Source: an uncultured Mycoplasmatota bacterium
Lineage (GTDB): Bacteria; Bacillota_I; Bacilli_A; RF39; UBA660
Assembly: GCA_900557185.1 (NCBI GenBank)
Contig: USRP01000018.1
Location: forward strand, 1 to 21,169
Direction of reading: 5' to 3'
Length of the DNA stretch: 21,169 bases
The position numbers and the translations under genes were made by a program. The stretch's first letter is position 1. Each line of letters starts with the position of its first letter. Shown one piece after another: positions 1 to 7,667 of this stretch. The notes under the pieces are model-generated. The model saw nothing but the letters and a program-made list of their open reading frames with translations. It was not told where the DNA came from and did no database searches.

Positions 1-8
1 CTGTTCAT
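1..8 (-). CDS. Start of a gene running off the left edge (partial)
   Basis: On the minus strand an ATG (8 to 6) is preceded by a GAGGTG ribosome site (about 14-19) at proper spacing. An extended -10 (TGGTATATT, 49-41) lies upstream, just past the terminator of the preceding gene. Only the first codons are present, so the product cannot be named. The call rests on start signals only. Confidence 0.4.
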
Positions 9-40
9 ATACTACACCTCACGAGTCTTCTACTATATCC

Positions 41-49
41 AATATACCA
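41..49 (-). promoter_or_regulatory. Extended -10 promoter for the left-edge gene
   Basis: The minus strand reads TGG followed by TATATT, an extended -10. No convincing -35 is visible 16-18 bp upstream, where the terminator T-tract of the preceding gene lies. It is placed about 25 nt upstream of the GAGGTG ribosome site of the partial gene. Confidence 0.35.
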
Positions 50-67
50 TATTTTGCTCTTAATGAA

Positions 68-96
68 AAGAAAAAACATCGAGTTAATTCGATGTT
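68..96 (-). terminator. Rho-independent terminator after the phosphodiester glycosidase gene
   Basis: A perfect 8-bp stem (AACATCGA / TCGATGTT, arms 75-82 and 89-96, 6-nt loop) begins right after the stop codon. On the minus strand it is followed by a T-rich tract. It ends the operon that starts near 2520. Confidence 0.85.
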
Positions 97-1110
97 CTAT
101 TTTAATACCCAAGCATTTGGAATTCTTCTTTCTCCTGTTGCGCTATAACCACATGGTTTTGTAATTGTTTCATTTCCAATGGCAATACTACTAGAAGCAC
201 CTCCATCTAAATTAACTGCGTTATGTGCTTTATATCGTTGTAATAGTTTTGTTAGTTCATTCATACTAATTCCTAAACTATATCCAGGTTGTCTACCATC
301 GATTACTACAAATAATACGATTCCATCTTTACGTTGCGCTAAAACAGTTCTTGGAGCAACTCCCCAACCACCATTTCCTTTTATCTCTGCTGCTTTTCCA
401 TTAACGATTAAGAATGGTCCAAATTCTACAGCATCTTCAATTCCTGCTTTAATTGCTTCTTCTGCTGTACCTTTGGTAAGTACTAATTTATTATCTTTTG
501 TAAAGCCAGCAATTCCACCTGAGTATCCAGTTTTTGTAGCATCCCAAATTACTTTACCATCTTGTATTACAATACCAGTTGGTTCTCCACCATTTCCCAT
601 TTCATTTTGATCTACGAAACCACTGGCATTCATTCCTAATATCGCTTGATTATCTACTACTAATTCTCTTAGGAATTGACCAACACGTCCTAATTTATTT
701 GTCATAACGAGTTCTACACGACTAGGATCATATATCGCAACCATATATCCTTGATATCCATTTCCTTTTAAAGGAATTAATTTATATTCTGGATGAGCAG
801 GATCTCTTGTTAAGATTTTTTCATCATAAATAGAATCATATTCTCCACTATCATCGATATCACCTATGACAATATCACTTGTATCTGTATTTTCGTTTGT
901 TTCTTTTACGTAATTTTCATCTAATACGTCATTGATAATATCTTCTGTATATATAGTACGAGCTAGATATTTATGAGACATAGTTGTCATAGCTGTTGTA
1001 ATATAAAGTTCTCTTAAGTAAGAGAATGGCCCATATGCGAGGAAGAAGCAGATAATCATACAAACATCTATGATAAGTAAAAAGATAGCTGTTTTTTTCT
1101 TCTTTTTCAT
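97..1110 (-). CDS. Membrane-anchored phosphodiester glycosidase (NAGPA-domain) protein
   Basis: 337 residues. Residues 2-6 are a lysine run, followed by one hydrophobic segment (about 8-26), so it looks like a type II signal-anchored or secreted protein. Residues from about 110 to the C-terminus match the NAGPA/phosphodiester glycosidase family, which includes the eukaryotic uncovering enzyme that removes GlcNAc from phosphodiesters; bacterial members are thought to act on cell-surface or exopolysaccharide phosphodiesters. Family-type motifs visible are GMNASGF, GGEPTGIVI, EFGPFLIVNG, APRTVLAQ, VVIDGRQPGYS and NLDGGASSS near the end. The ATG directly follows the stop of the upstream gene and its AGGAGG site lies inside the end of that gene, so the two are translationally coupled. 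The substrate is not deducible. A Spo0A-type promoter upstream of the operon suggests expression tied to the sporulation transition. Confidence 0.82.
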   Translation of the reverse strand: MKKKKKTAIFLLIIDVCMIICFFLAYGPFSYLRELYITTAMTTMSHKYLARTIYTEDIINDVLDENYVKETNENTDTSDIVIGDIDDSGEYDSIYDEKILTRDPAHPEYKLIPLKGNGYQGYMVAIYDPSRVELVMTNKLGRVGQFLRELVVDNQAILGMNASGFVDQNEMGNGGEPTGIVIQDGKVIWDATKTGYSGGIAGFTKDNKLVLTKGTAEEAIKAGIEDAVEFGPFLIVNGKAAEIKGNGGWGVAPRTVLAQRKDGIVLFVVIDGRQPGYSLGISMNELTKLLQRYKAHNAVNLDGGASSSIAIGNETITKPCGYSATGERRIPNAWVLK

Positions 1111-2487
1111 CTACATACCTCCTATCACATATGGATCAGAAAGTACTCCTGAACCAGATATAATTTTTACTTGATTTGTAATATAAATTGCTGGACGAAT
1201 ACCATATTCACTATCTATAATATCTGAGAAGTATTTATTTCCTTGTTGTACCGTATATACCATACCATCTTCTTCATTTAAAGAAGTCAGTAACCATGTA
1301 TTTGGTAATTCTAATGAATACATTTCTCCAACTGATAATAAACCTACTTTGGCTGTAACTGTATTGGTATAAATATTTTTATAATCAGTAATTCCTTCTA
1401 CTTGATAATTACCAATATTCCATACACCATCGACAATGAGACTAGAATCTAAAGTACGATACCAAGTACGATTTAAATAATAAGCTAAAGAACCATATGT
1501 TTTTGGATTATATTCACTTGTTCTATTTCCATAGCTTCTCGTATAAACTTGTCCATTTGCATCCGTTAATAAAGTTGTGGTAGCAAGTTTATAAGTACTA
1601 TCATTTTTAGAGATTACTTTCCAAGTATAACCACTATAATTTACATAATCTCCTACCTGAATGGTTGGAATTTGTTCTTTTTCTTCGATAATATATGGGT
1701 TATTTTCACTACCATCTCCTGATAGATAGTTAATTTTTGGTTTTAAAGTAATGGTTGGTCTAACACCATAGTTATGTTCACTATAATCATCTGCAAGTGA
1801 TACTCCACCTTTACTATGTACATAATATATACGATCATAATTATCTCTTGTTGCTGTATAATAAGATACTCCATTATTTAAATAGCCATTTTTTCCACCA
1901 GATAATTCGTAATCACTTAAATTTAAAATTCCAACTAAATCTTGATTATTCGTTTTCTCACAAGTGATATCTTCGACGTTAGCAATGACATCTGTACATA
2001 TTGCTGTCTTTTTTAAATAGCTATCGGGATGATTCAATACTTGTTCAAATAGACCTGTATATGGTTGATTTTCTATTTTATTTAAATAACTGTGAACCGA
2101 AGAAGTTTGATACTGACTATTTGTTCCATAAGTAATAGAAGTAATTGGTTGATTTAATATAAGTACCATACTACTATCTTTATTTATTTTGATAATACGC
2201 CACATATTACCAGAATAATAAAGATAATTATTAACGTTTACTCCTTTGAAGTAGAATGTTTTACTAGCTTCATCTAAATAGAGTCCATCTCCTTCATTGA
2301 CTAATTGATTTCCTGATGTAATTTTTTCTGATAGATATTTTAGTTCTTTTGGAGGTTGATGTTCTAATTTATAGTAATAAACTAATCGATAACCGTAATA
2401 AGCGATTAAACTAACAATTAATAAAATATTAAAAATAATGACACTATTATAAAATATTTTTTTCTTGTTTCCCTTTTTATTCTTCAT
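1111..2487 (-). CDS. Membrane-anchored extracellular protein with two internal repeat domains
   Basis: 458 residues with a basic N-terminus (KNKKGNKKK), one transmembrane segment (about 11-33) and a long polar outside region. It contains two homologous modules, roughly residues 80-270 and 275-458. Each starts with a YSGxxWxxI motif (YSGNMWRII, YSGYTWKVI) and ends with YG(V/I)RPxI followed by SGxGxxxxPY(V/I)I. This pattern recalls the DUF6273-like domains common in surface proteins of gut Bacillota; that family name is my inference. No catalytic motif was recognised. It is the first gene of a two-gene operon with the phosphodiester glycosidase, so both may act at the cell envelope. The promoter carries a Spo0A-box match over its -35. 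The start is ATG with an AGGATGTG ribosome site. Confidence 0.7.
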   Translation of the reverse strand: MKNKKGNKKKIFYNSVIIFNILLIVSLIAYYGYRLVYYYKLEHQPPKELKYLSEKITSGNQLVNEGDGLYLDEASKTFYFKGVNVNNYLYYSGNMWRIIKINKDSSMVLILNQPITSITYGTNSQYQTSSVHSYLNKIENQPYTGLFEQVLNHPDSYLKKTAICTDVIANVEDITCEKTNNQDLVGILNLSDYELSGGKNGYLNNGVSYYTATRDNYDRIYYVHSKGGVSLADDYSEHNYGVRPTITLKPKINYLSGDGSENNPYIIEEKEQIPTIQVGDYVNYSGYTWKVISKNDSTYKLATTTLLTDANGQVYTRSYGNRTSEYNPKTYGSLAYYLNRTWYRTLDSSLIVDGVWNIGNYQVEGITDYKNIYTNTVTAKVGLLSVGEMYSLELPNTWLLTSLNEEDGMVYTVQQGNKYFSDIIDSEYGIRPAIYITNQVKIISGSGVLSDPYVIGGM

Positions 2488-2519
2488 ACTTCACATCCTA
2501 ATACTGTATAATCTTAATC

Positions 2520-2553
2520 ATTATACCATACATTACCCTCATTTTTCGACAAA
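2520..2553 (-). promoter_or_regulatory. Promoter with Spo0A box over the -35 region
   Basis: The minus strand has a good -10 TATAAT (2525-2520, in TGGTATAATG) and, upstream, TTTGTCGAAAAA (2553-2542), a perfect match to the Spo0A box core TGTCGAA with its usual flanks. The box covers the -35 position: CGAAAA at 17 bp, or TTGTCG at 21 bp, the latter resembling the long spacing of the B. subtilis spoIIG promoter. This suggests direct Spo0A control of the 2487-97 operon. Confidence 0.6.
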
Positions 2554-2578
2554 CTTGTATAAAAATAAAAAATAGAAA

Positions 2579-3352
2579 TTATACAATCCCTATCTTTTTA
2601 GATTCTAGTCTTAATTTATCAGCTACTGTGACGATAAATTCACTATTAGTTGGTTTCGCTTTATCAATATCTACACTATTTCCAAATATTTCTTCCATGA
2701 GTGACCAGTTAGCACGATTCCAACTGACTTCTATCGCATGGCGAATAGCTCTTTCGACACGTGAAACAGTAGTATCAAATTTACTTGCTAGTTCTGGATA
2801 TAGTTCTTTTGTAATACCACCGATTACTTCTGGATGTTCGTAGATGATTCCAATTGCTTCACGAATATATTGATATCCTTTAATATGTGAAGGTATTCCT
2901 AATTCGTGTAGTATTTTAGTAATCGATATTTGTAAGTTATTGTGATAGAAGTCAATGTTTTTACTTTCTAATGTTTTATCAGTGCAGAAATTCATGATTC
3001 TTTTTTCTAAATCTTTTAAATCAAATGGTTTTAATAGAAAATAGTTAACTCCGTATTCTGATACTTGACGAATTGTTTCACTGGCATTATAGCTTGTTTC
3101 TACAATGACATTTTTATGAATATCATGCTTCTTCATTTCTTCTAACACATACATACCATCTTTATTTGGCATAATTAAATCAAGTAAGATGACATCATAT
3201 GCATCTTGATTATTTTTAATCTTATCAAATCCTTCTTTTCCATCATAGGCAACATCTACTAAGTGAATGGTTTCATGGTCTTTAAAATATTCTCGAATCA
3301 TTTCTACTAAGTTTTTATTGTCATCAATCATTAAAATTTTTATTTCTTTCAT
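2579..3352 (-). CDS. spo0A: Sporulation master regulator Spo0A
   Basis: 257 residues, the usual length. Residues 1-120 form a response-regulator receiver domain: acidic pair D10-D11, phosphoacceptor D58 in VILLDLIMP, switch residues T86/S87 and K108 in LLKPF. Residues about 140-257 are the Spo0A DNA-binding domain, with family-diagnostic stretches such as GIPSHIKGYQYIREAI, SRVERAIRHAIEVSW, KPTNSEFI and VADKLRLE. Phosphorylated Spo0A dimerises on tandem TGTCGAA boxes and starts sporulation. Upstream is a -10 with no good -35 plus a Spo0A box, as expected for an autoregulated gene. No terminator is visible after the stop, so read-through into the surface-protein operon is possible. The spoIVB gene often found next to spo0A is not adjacent here. 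Confidence 0.97.
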   Translation of the reverse strand: MKEIKILMIDDNKNLVEMIREYFKDHETIHLVDVAYDGKEGFDKIKNNQDAYDVILLDLIMPNKDGMYVLEEMKKHDIHKNVIVETSYNASETIRQVSEYGVNYFLLKPFDLKDLEKRIMNFCTDKTLESKNIDFYHNNLQISITKILHELGIPSHIKGYQYIREAIGIIYEHPEVIGGITKELYPELASKFDTTVSRVERAIRHAIEVSWNRANWSLMEEIFGNSVDIDKAKPTNSEFIVTVADKLRLESKKIGIV

Positions 3353-3402
3353 TATAATCCCTCTTTCTACTCTTTTCCGTACTGCTTATTTTTCATGATT
3401 TT

Positions 3403-3473
3403 ATTATACACCTGACTGCATTTTATATGCTAGAGCGAGAATATTCTAGTTTTGTCGCACTATGTCGAAAAAA
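3403..3473 (-). promoter_or_regulatory. spo0A promoter region with Spo0A boxes
   Basis: The minus strand has a -10 TATAAT (3408-3403) but no recognisable sigma-A -35; a sigma-H match is poor. Upstream, read on the plus strand, is ATGTCGAAAAAA (3462-3473) containing the core TGTCGAA (3463-3469), and exactly 10 bp away TGTCGCA (3453-3459, TGTCG conserved). Tandem boxes at one helical turn are the usual Spo0A dimer arrangement. They lie about 55-75 bp upstream of the likely start, consistent with autoregulation. Confidence 0.5.
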
Positions 3474-3504
3474 CAAGAAAAAAGTCGCTAGGATACAACG
3501 ACTT
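3470..3504 (-). terminator. Terminator of the pgk-tpiA operon
   Basis: Stem AAGTCG / CGACTT (arms 3504-3499 and 3487-3482 on the minus strand) with an 11-nt loop that contains the tpiA stop codon, followed by TTTTTTCTTGTTTTTT. The 5' arm lies inside the last tpiA codons, and the T-tract overlaps the Spo0A box upstream of spo0A. Confidence 0.75.
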
Positions 3505-4210
3505 CATACATCTTTAAAATCTTACTACTATTTTTAGAAGCACCACCGACTAAGAAACCATCAATATTGGAAATTTGATTTAATTCTACAATATTGTTTT
3601 CGTTTACACTACCTCCATATAATACTTGTACTGATACGTGAAATGCTTGATTGATGATACTTTTTATATATTGTGTAATACGTTCGATTTCTTCATTGCT
3701 AGGAACAAGTCCTGTTCCAATTGCCCATAGTGGTTCATAGGCAATGATGATATGTTCTAGTGCTTCTTGTTTGACGTTTTTTAATACATCAAATATTTGT
3801 CTTTTTAAGACTTGATTTGTTTTGTGCATTTCATATTGTTCTTTTGTTTCACCAATACAAAAGATAGGTGTGATTTGATGCTTGTAACAGGCATCTATCT
3901 TTTTTTGAAGCATTTCATTGCTTTCTTGAAAGATCATACGACGTTCTGAGTGTCCAATAATCGCATATGATACATGGTATTCTTTGACTTGTAAGGGAGA
4001 TATTTCTCCTGTATAAGCACCTGTATCTTCATAGAATACGTTTTGGATTCCTAGTTGTAAATGACTCTCTTGAAAGAGTGGCAAATAAATGGCTGTTGGA
4101 CAAATGATTAGATGTTCCATTGTTTTATTTTGAAATGCTTGTATAAAGGTTTCAATTTCTGTTTTTGTCATATACATTTTTTGATTGGCGAATATTTTTT
4201 TATTTTCCAT
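3488..4210 (-). CDS. tpiA: Triosephosphate isomerase
   Basis: 240 residues from the chosen start. Interconverts dihydroxyacetone phosphate and glyceraldehyde 3-phosphate. Catalytic residues are visible: N9 and K11, H87 in IIGHSERR, E159 in AYEPLWAIGTG; the phosphate-binding motifs YGGSV and GFLVGGAS are also present. The usual N-terminal GNWKM motif reads ANQKM, with Gln in place of Trp. I chose the ATG at 4210 rather than the one 7 codons upstream because AAGGGATT precedes it at proper spacing and the family starts just before the lysine motif. It overlaps the end of the glycosyltransferase gene by 11 bp, so it is translationally coupled. It is the last gene of the operon headed by the pilin-like gene and pgk. 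Confidence 0.95.
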   Translation of the reverse strand: MENKKIFANQKMYMTKTEIETFIQAFQNKTMEHLIICPTAIYLPLFQESHLQLGIQNVFYEDTGAYTGEISPLQVKEYHVSYAIIGHSERRMIFQESNEMLQKKIDACYKHQITPIFCIGETKEQYEMHKTNQVLKRQIFDVLKNVKQEALEHIIIAYEPLWAIGTGLVPSNEEIERITQYIKSIINQAFHVSVQVLYGGSVNENNIVELNQISNIDGFLVGGASKNSSKILKMYEVVVS

Positions 4211-5441
4211 AGAATCCCTTCTTTGCAACATCTTTCATTTTTCCTAAAAAGGTACGATTTTTTGAGATTGGGTTACCTCTGAATGCTGTGCGATATACAT
4301 CTAATACTTGTTCAGCAAAGTATTTTGAAGAGTGTTGATCAGCGGTGATACGTGCTTGTCTACACATTTGTTCATACGTATCAGGATGATCTAATATATC
4401 TCTTACCGCATCTTTATACCCTTTTTTCGTTTGGAATAAATGTCCATTTAAACCATCGATAACGACATCGCGGAATGCTTCATCATCGTATGCGACAACA
4501 GGTAAACTAGCTGCCATTGCTTCGATTACAGTTAACCCTTGTGTTTCTGTTTTAGAAGCTGTAGCAAATAAAGTTGCGACTTGATAATACTTAGGAACTT
4601 CTTCCCATGGAACACGACCAGCAAAGATAACATCTTTGGTAACACCATATTTACGGGCTAATTCTTTAAAATTATCTAAGTCAGGTCCCGTCCCAACGAT
4701 TAATAATTTCGTATTGGGATTGGTTCTTGTAATACTAACATGGGCTTCGATTAACGTATTCACGTTCTTTTCTTCACCCAATCTTCCAACGAATAAGATG
4801 ACATCTTCATTGGAACGAATTCCTAGTTTTTTTCTTAAATCATTAATTTCTTTTTCTTTAAATTGTTCAGAATAAAAACGTTCTACTTCAATTCCTGTTG
4901 GAACAATATGTACATTACGATCATACTTATATTTTTGTTTAAATAAATCATAAGTTTTTTTGGTTGGAACAATTAGTTCTGTTGCAGTTTTATCACAGTA
5001 AAATTTCGTAAGATATTCTACGATTTTTTTACTAGAACGTTGGAAATATCCTTTTGTAATATAGTGAACATAATCTTCATACATCGTATGATAAGTATGA
5101 ACTAAAGGAATATCTAATTGTTTAGCCATGATTCTAGCAAAAGTACCAATACCAAATTCGGTATGAGAGTGAATAATATCTAGATTCCATTTTTTAATTG
5201 TTTCAATGGCTCTTAATGGATATATTCCGGTTAAACGATAATCGTAAATACCAATTGGTACTCCTGGAATACGAATAATTTTATTATCATTATCGAATTG
5301 ATATTTCATATTTTCAGGATTAACAGTCACGATAAATACTTCATGACCTAGTTTTTCTAGTGCATGTTGTAACATGACAATACTTGTTGATACTCCATTA
5401 ATATATGGTGGATATGTATCTGTAAAAATTCCGATTCTCAT
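4200..5441 (-). CDS. GT4 glycosyltransferase, probable diacylglycerol glucosyltransferase
   Basis: 413 residues with a GT-B fold. The N-terminal half begins MRIGIFTDTYPPYINGVSTS and contains HTEFGIGTFAR and YHTMYEDYVHY, resembling 1,2-diacylglycerol 3-alpha-glucosyltransferases of Bacillota and Acholeplasma. The C-terminal half has VGRLGEEKN and the EX7E motif in ETQGLTVIEAMA. Such enzymes move glucose from UDP-glucose to diacylglycerol at the inner membrane face, giving glycolipids and lipoteichoic acid anchors. The adjacent YbhN-like membrane protein fits an envelope-lipid role. The stop of that upstream gene is one base before this gene. The exact sugar and acceptor are inferred; another GT4 activity is possible. 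Confidence 0.85.
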   Translation of the reverse strand: MRIGIFTDTYPPYINGVSTSIVMLQHALEKLGHEVFIVTVNPENMKYQFDNDNKIIRIPGVPIGIYDYRLTGIYPLRAIETIKKWNLDIIHSHTEFGIGTFARIMAKQLDIPLVHTYHTMYEDYVHYITKGYFQRSSKKIVEYLTKFYCDKTATELIVPTKKTYDLFKQKYKYDRNVHIVPTGIEVERFYSEQFKEKEINDLRKKLGIRSNEDVILFVGRLGEEKNVNTLIEAHVSITRTNPNTKLLIVGTGPDLDNFKELARKYGVTKDVIFAGRVPWEEVPKYYQVATLFATASKTETQGLTVIEAMAASLPVVAYDDEAFRDVVIDGLNGHLFQTKKGYKDAVRDILDHPDTYEQMCRQARITADQHSSKYFAEQVLDVYRTAFRGNPISKNRTFLGKMKDVAKKGFYGK

Positions 5442-5442
5442 A

Positions 5443-6477
5443 TTACTTCTTCCTTCCTTTTAAGTTTAATGTAATACCGCCAACAATCATACCAAGATAA
5501 TATGTTAAAAATCTCCATATAATCATACTAGCATTTAAAATACTTCCTTTCATAAAGTTGCCATAAAATGCCATATAACTATATTCTAATCCTCCTGTAC
5601 CACCAGGGATTGGTACAAAGGCTCCAATTAACATAACATATGCACTTGCGACTACTGATTCTACACCAGTAAAGGCATCTGTTACTCCCATTCCATAAGC
5701 AATGGTAAGAGGTACTAGATAAAGACAAATAAGTGATAAGAAGTTTAAGAAAATATTATAGATAAAACTCTTTTTATCTTTCATTAACAGTTTCGCACCT
5801 TCGTGAAAGTTTTCAATAGAATCACTCATTTTATCCATAACAGTTTCTTTATTTTTAATAATATGTAAACGATATAGTAAAGATACAGTTTTACGAATAA
5901 TAAAACGATTAAACTTCTTGGCAAAAGCAATGACAAATAATCCAACTGTTACTAAAGTATTAATAATAAATCCAATTGTTGTTAAATCACGTAGAAGTCC
6001 TGATTCCTTGAATATATGAAAGAAAAAATTATAACTGATGGCAAGAACACCTAACAATACTAAAGCGATTTGATAAACGATAAAGTTCTGCATAATAATA
6101 TTTGTCCCATCGCCAAGACGTATTCCATCTTTTTTTAGGATGTAGACCTGGAATGGTTGACCACCAGTTGCGAATGGTGTCACTCCATTTAAAAACTGTG
6201 TTGTAAGTGTCAATTTAAAGGCTTTTTTAAAGCTATATTTATTCGAAAATTTACGTATTAAAATATGAAGTGAAACACTTCTTAAATAATAACAAGCAAG
6301 GACTAATAAAGCTCCTATTAATAACCACCAAACATTCATTGTAAAAATTTCATGTAAAATCATTTGATAGTTATCTTTTAGTGAGAAATATAATACAAGT
6401 CCTGTCACAGCAACTAACAAAATAATGTTAAGTACACTGCTGATTTTTTTCTTTTCCGTCTTCAAGTTCTGTGACAC
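5443..6477 (-). CDS. YbhN/UPF0104-type integral membrane protein (flippase-like)
   Basis: 344 residues with about eight hydrophobic segments spread over the whole length. It belongs to the lysylphosphatidylglycerol synthase transmembrane (MprF flippase-like) family: a GVTPFATGGQPFQVYILKKDG stretch near residues 97-117 and the PIPGGTGGLEYSY loop are typical. It lacks the soluble aminoacyl-transfer domain of MprF, so it is not a lysyl-PG synthase. Given its GT4 neighbour, a role in moving or helping to make a membrane glycolipid is a reasonable inference. The called start is GTG at 6477. The AAGTAG site abuts this codon, and a TTG four codons downstream has better spacing from AGGTG, so the start is uncertain by a few codons. 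Confidence 0.8.
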   Translation of the reverse strand: MSQNLKTEKKKISSVLNIILLVAVTGLVLYFSLKDNYQMILHEIFTMNVWWLLIGALLVLACYYLRSVSLHILIRKFSNKYSFKKAFKLTLTTQFLNGVTPFATGGQPFQVYILKKDGIRLGDGTNIIMQNFIVYQIALVLLGVLAISYNFFFHIFKESGLLRDLTTIGFIINTLVTVGLFVIAFAKKFNRFIIRKTVSLLYRLHIIKNKETVMDKMSDSIENFHEGAKLLMKDKKSFIYNIFLNFLSLICLYLVPLTIAYGMGVTDAFTGVESVVASAYVMLIGAFVPIPGGTGGLEYSYMAFYGNFMKGSILNASMIIWRFLTYYLGMIVGGITLNLKGRKK

Positions 6478-6484
6478 CTACTTT

Positions 6485-7663
6485 CTATTTATCTGAAACA
6501 CATGCGATACCTGGTAATGTTTTACCTTCTAATAGTTCTAGAGAAGCTCCTCCTCCAGTTGAAATATGAGTAAATACTTCTCCATAACCTAGTTTTTTAA
6601 CTGCACTTGCAGTATCTCCACCACCGACAATTGTTTTTCCAGATACTTCTTTCATTGCTTCACAAAGTGCGACTGTTCCTTTTTGGAAAGAAGGATTTTC
6701 AAATAAACCAACTGGTCCATTCCAAATAACAGTATGACTTTGTTTTAAGATATCTGTAAAACGAGCTATGGTTTGATCTCCGATATCTAATCCCATATCA
6801 TTGCTATTGGTTTCTTCGATTGTTTTTAATTCTCCTGTACCCTCTGTTGATTCAGATACGTAGTGATCGCATGGTAATACAATTTTATCTGGATACTGAG
6901 ATAACATGGATTGACAAAAGGCAATGGATTCATCATCTAACAATGATTTTCCAATTTCAAATCCTTGAGCTTTTAAAAAAGTATAAGCCATTCCTCCACC
7001 AATTAAAATATGATCGGCTTTGGTTACTAAGTTTTCAATTACTTTGATTTTATCACTTACTTTGGCTCCTCCTAATATCACAGTAAATGGTCTTTCTGGA
7101 TTAGCAACAACTTGTTCGATATTTTCTATTTCTTTTTCTACTAAGAAGCCAATACCACTTGGTAAATGGGTTGCAATACCAACATTAGAAGCATGTTCAC
7201 GATGACAAGTACCAAAGGCATCGTTAATATAAAGATCTCCTAAAGAAGCCCAATAACGTCCTAATTCAGGATCATTCTTACTTTCTTTTTTTCCATCTAA
7301 ATCTTCATATCTTGTATTTTGAATTAAAATGACATCTCCTGCATTCATTTTCATAACAGCTTGTTCTAACTGTTGTCCTCTTGTTTCAGGAATAAAGGTA
7401 ACTGCTTTTCCTAACAATTCACTAAGACGAATTGCAACTGGTTTTAAATCATTCTTTGCTTTATCACTTTCTTCTTTGATTCTACCCAAATGTGAAAGTA
7501 ATATCACTTTTGCTTGATGATCTAAGGCATATTGAATTGTTTTTAAACTCGATTGAATACGATAGTCATCAGTAATAACACCATCTTTCATTGGTACATT
7601 AAAATCACAACGAATTAATACTTTCTTTTCACATAAATCATAATCTCTAATTGTTTTTTTCAT
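6485..7663 (-). CDS. pgk: Phosphoglycerate kinase
   Basis: 392 residues, the normal bacterial length. Transfers the acyl phosphate of 1,3-bisphosphoglycerate to ADP. Seen: the substrate loop RCDFNVPMKDG (about 18-28), LLSHLGR, the basic motif CHREHASNVG, ILGGAKVSDKI, NGPVGLFE, the nucleotide-binding GGGDTASAVKKLG and the C-terminal HISTGGGASLELLEGK-LPG. I chose the ATG at 7663, five codons inside the longest frame, because GGAG lies 10 nt upstream of it and MKKTIRDYDL is the family-type beginning. It starts 4 bp after the stop of the pilin-like gene, whose last codons supply the ribosome site. Normally pgk is followed by tpiA; here two lipid-related genes lie between. Confidence 0.97.
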   Translation of the reverse strand: MKKTIRDYDLCEKKVLIRCDFNVPMKDGVITDDYRIQSSLKTIQYALDHQAKVILLSHLGRIKEESDKAKNDLKPVAIRLSELLGKAVTFIPETRGQQLEQAVMKMNAGDVILIQNTRYEDLDGKKESKNDPELGRYWASLGDLYINDAFGTCHREHASNVGIATHLPSGIGFLVEKEIENIEQVVANPERPFTVILGGAKVSDKIKVIENLVTKADHILIGGGMAYTFLKAQGFEIGKSLLDDESIAFCQSMLSQYPDKIVLPCDHYVSESTEGTGELKTIEETNSNDMGLDIGDQTIARFTDILKQSHTVIWNGPVGLFENPSFQKGTVALCEAMKEVSGKTIVGGGDTASAVKKLGYGEVFTHISTGGGASLELLEGKTLPGIACVSDK

Positions 7664-7667
7664 TTTT

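Noticed and set aside
179..610. 143-codon open frame on the plus strand
   Set aside because: It is antisense to the phosphodiester glycosidase, has no ribosome site and gives a sequence of low-complexity type typical of shadow frames.
3395..3420. Sigma-H promoter for spo0A
   Set aside because: CAGGTGTAT and ATGAAAAAT match the sigma-H -35 and -10 consensus only loosely; the TATAAT in between is better.
3482..3488. Possible third Spo0A half-site (AGTCGC) two turns from the box at 3463
   Set aside because: These bases are the 3' arm of the tpiA terminator stem, which explains them fully.
6820..7517. Several plus-strand open frames opposite pgk
   Set aside because: All overlap the clear pgk reading frame and have no start signals.
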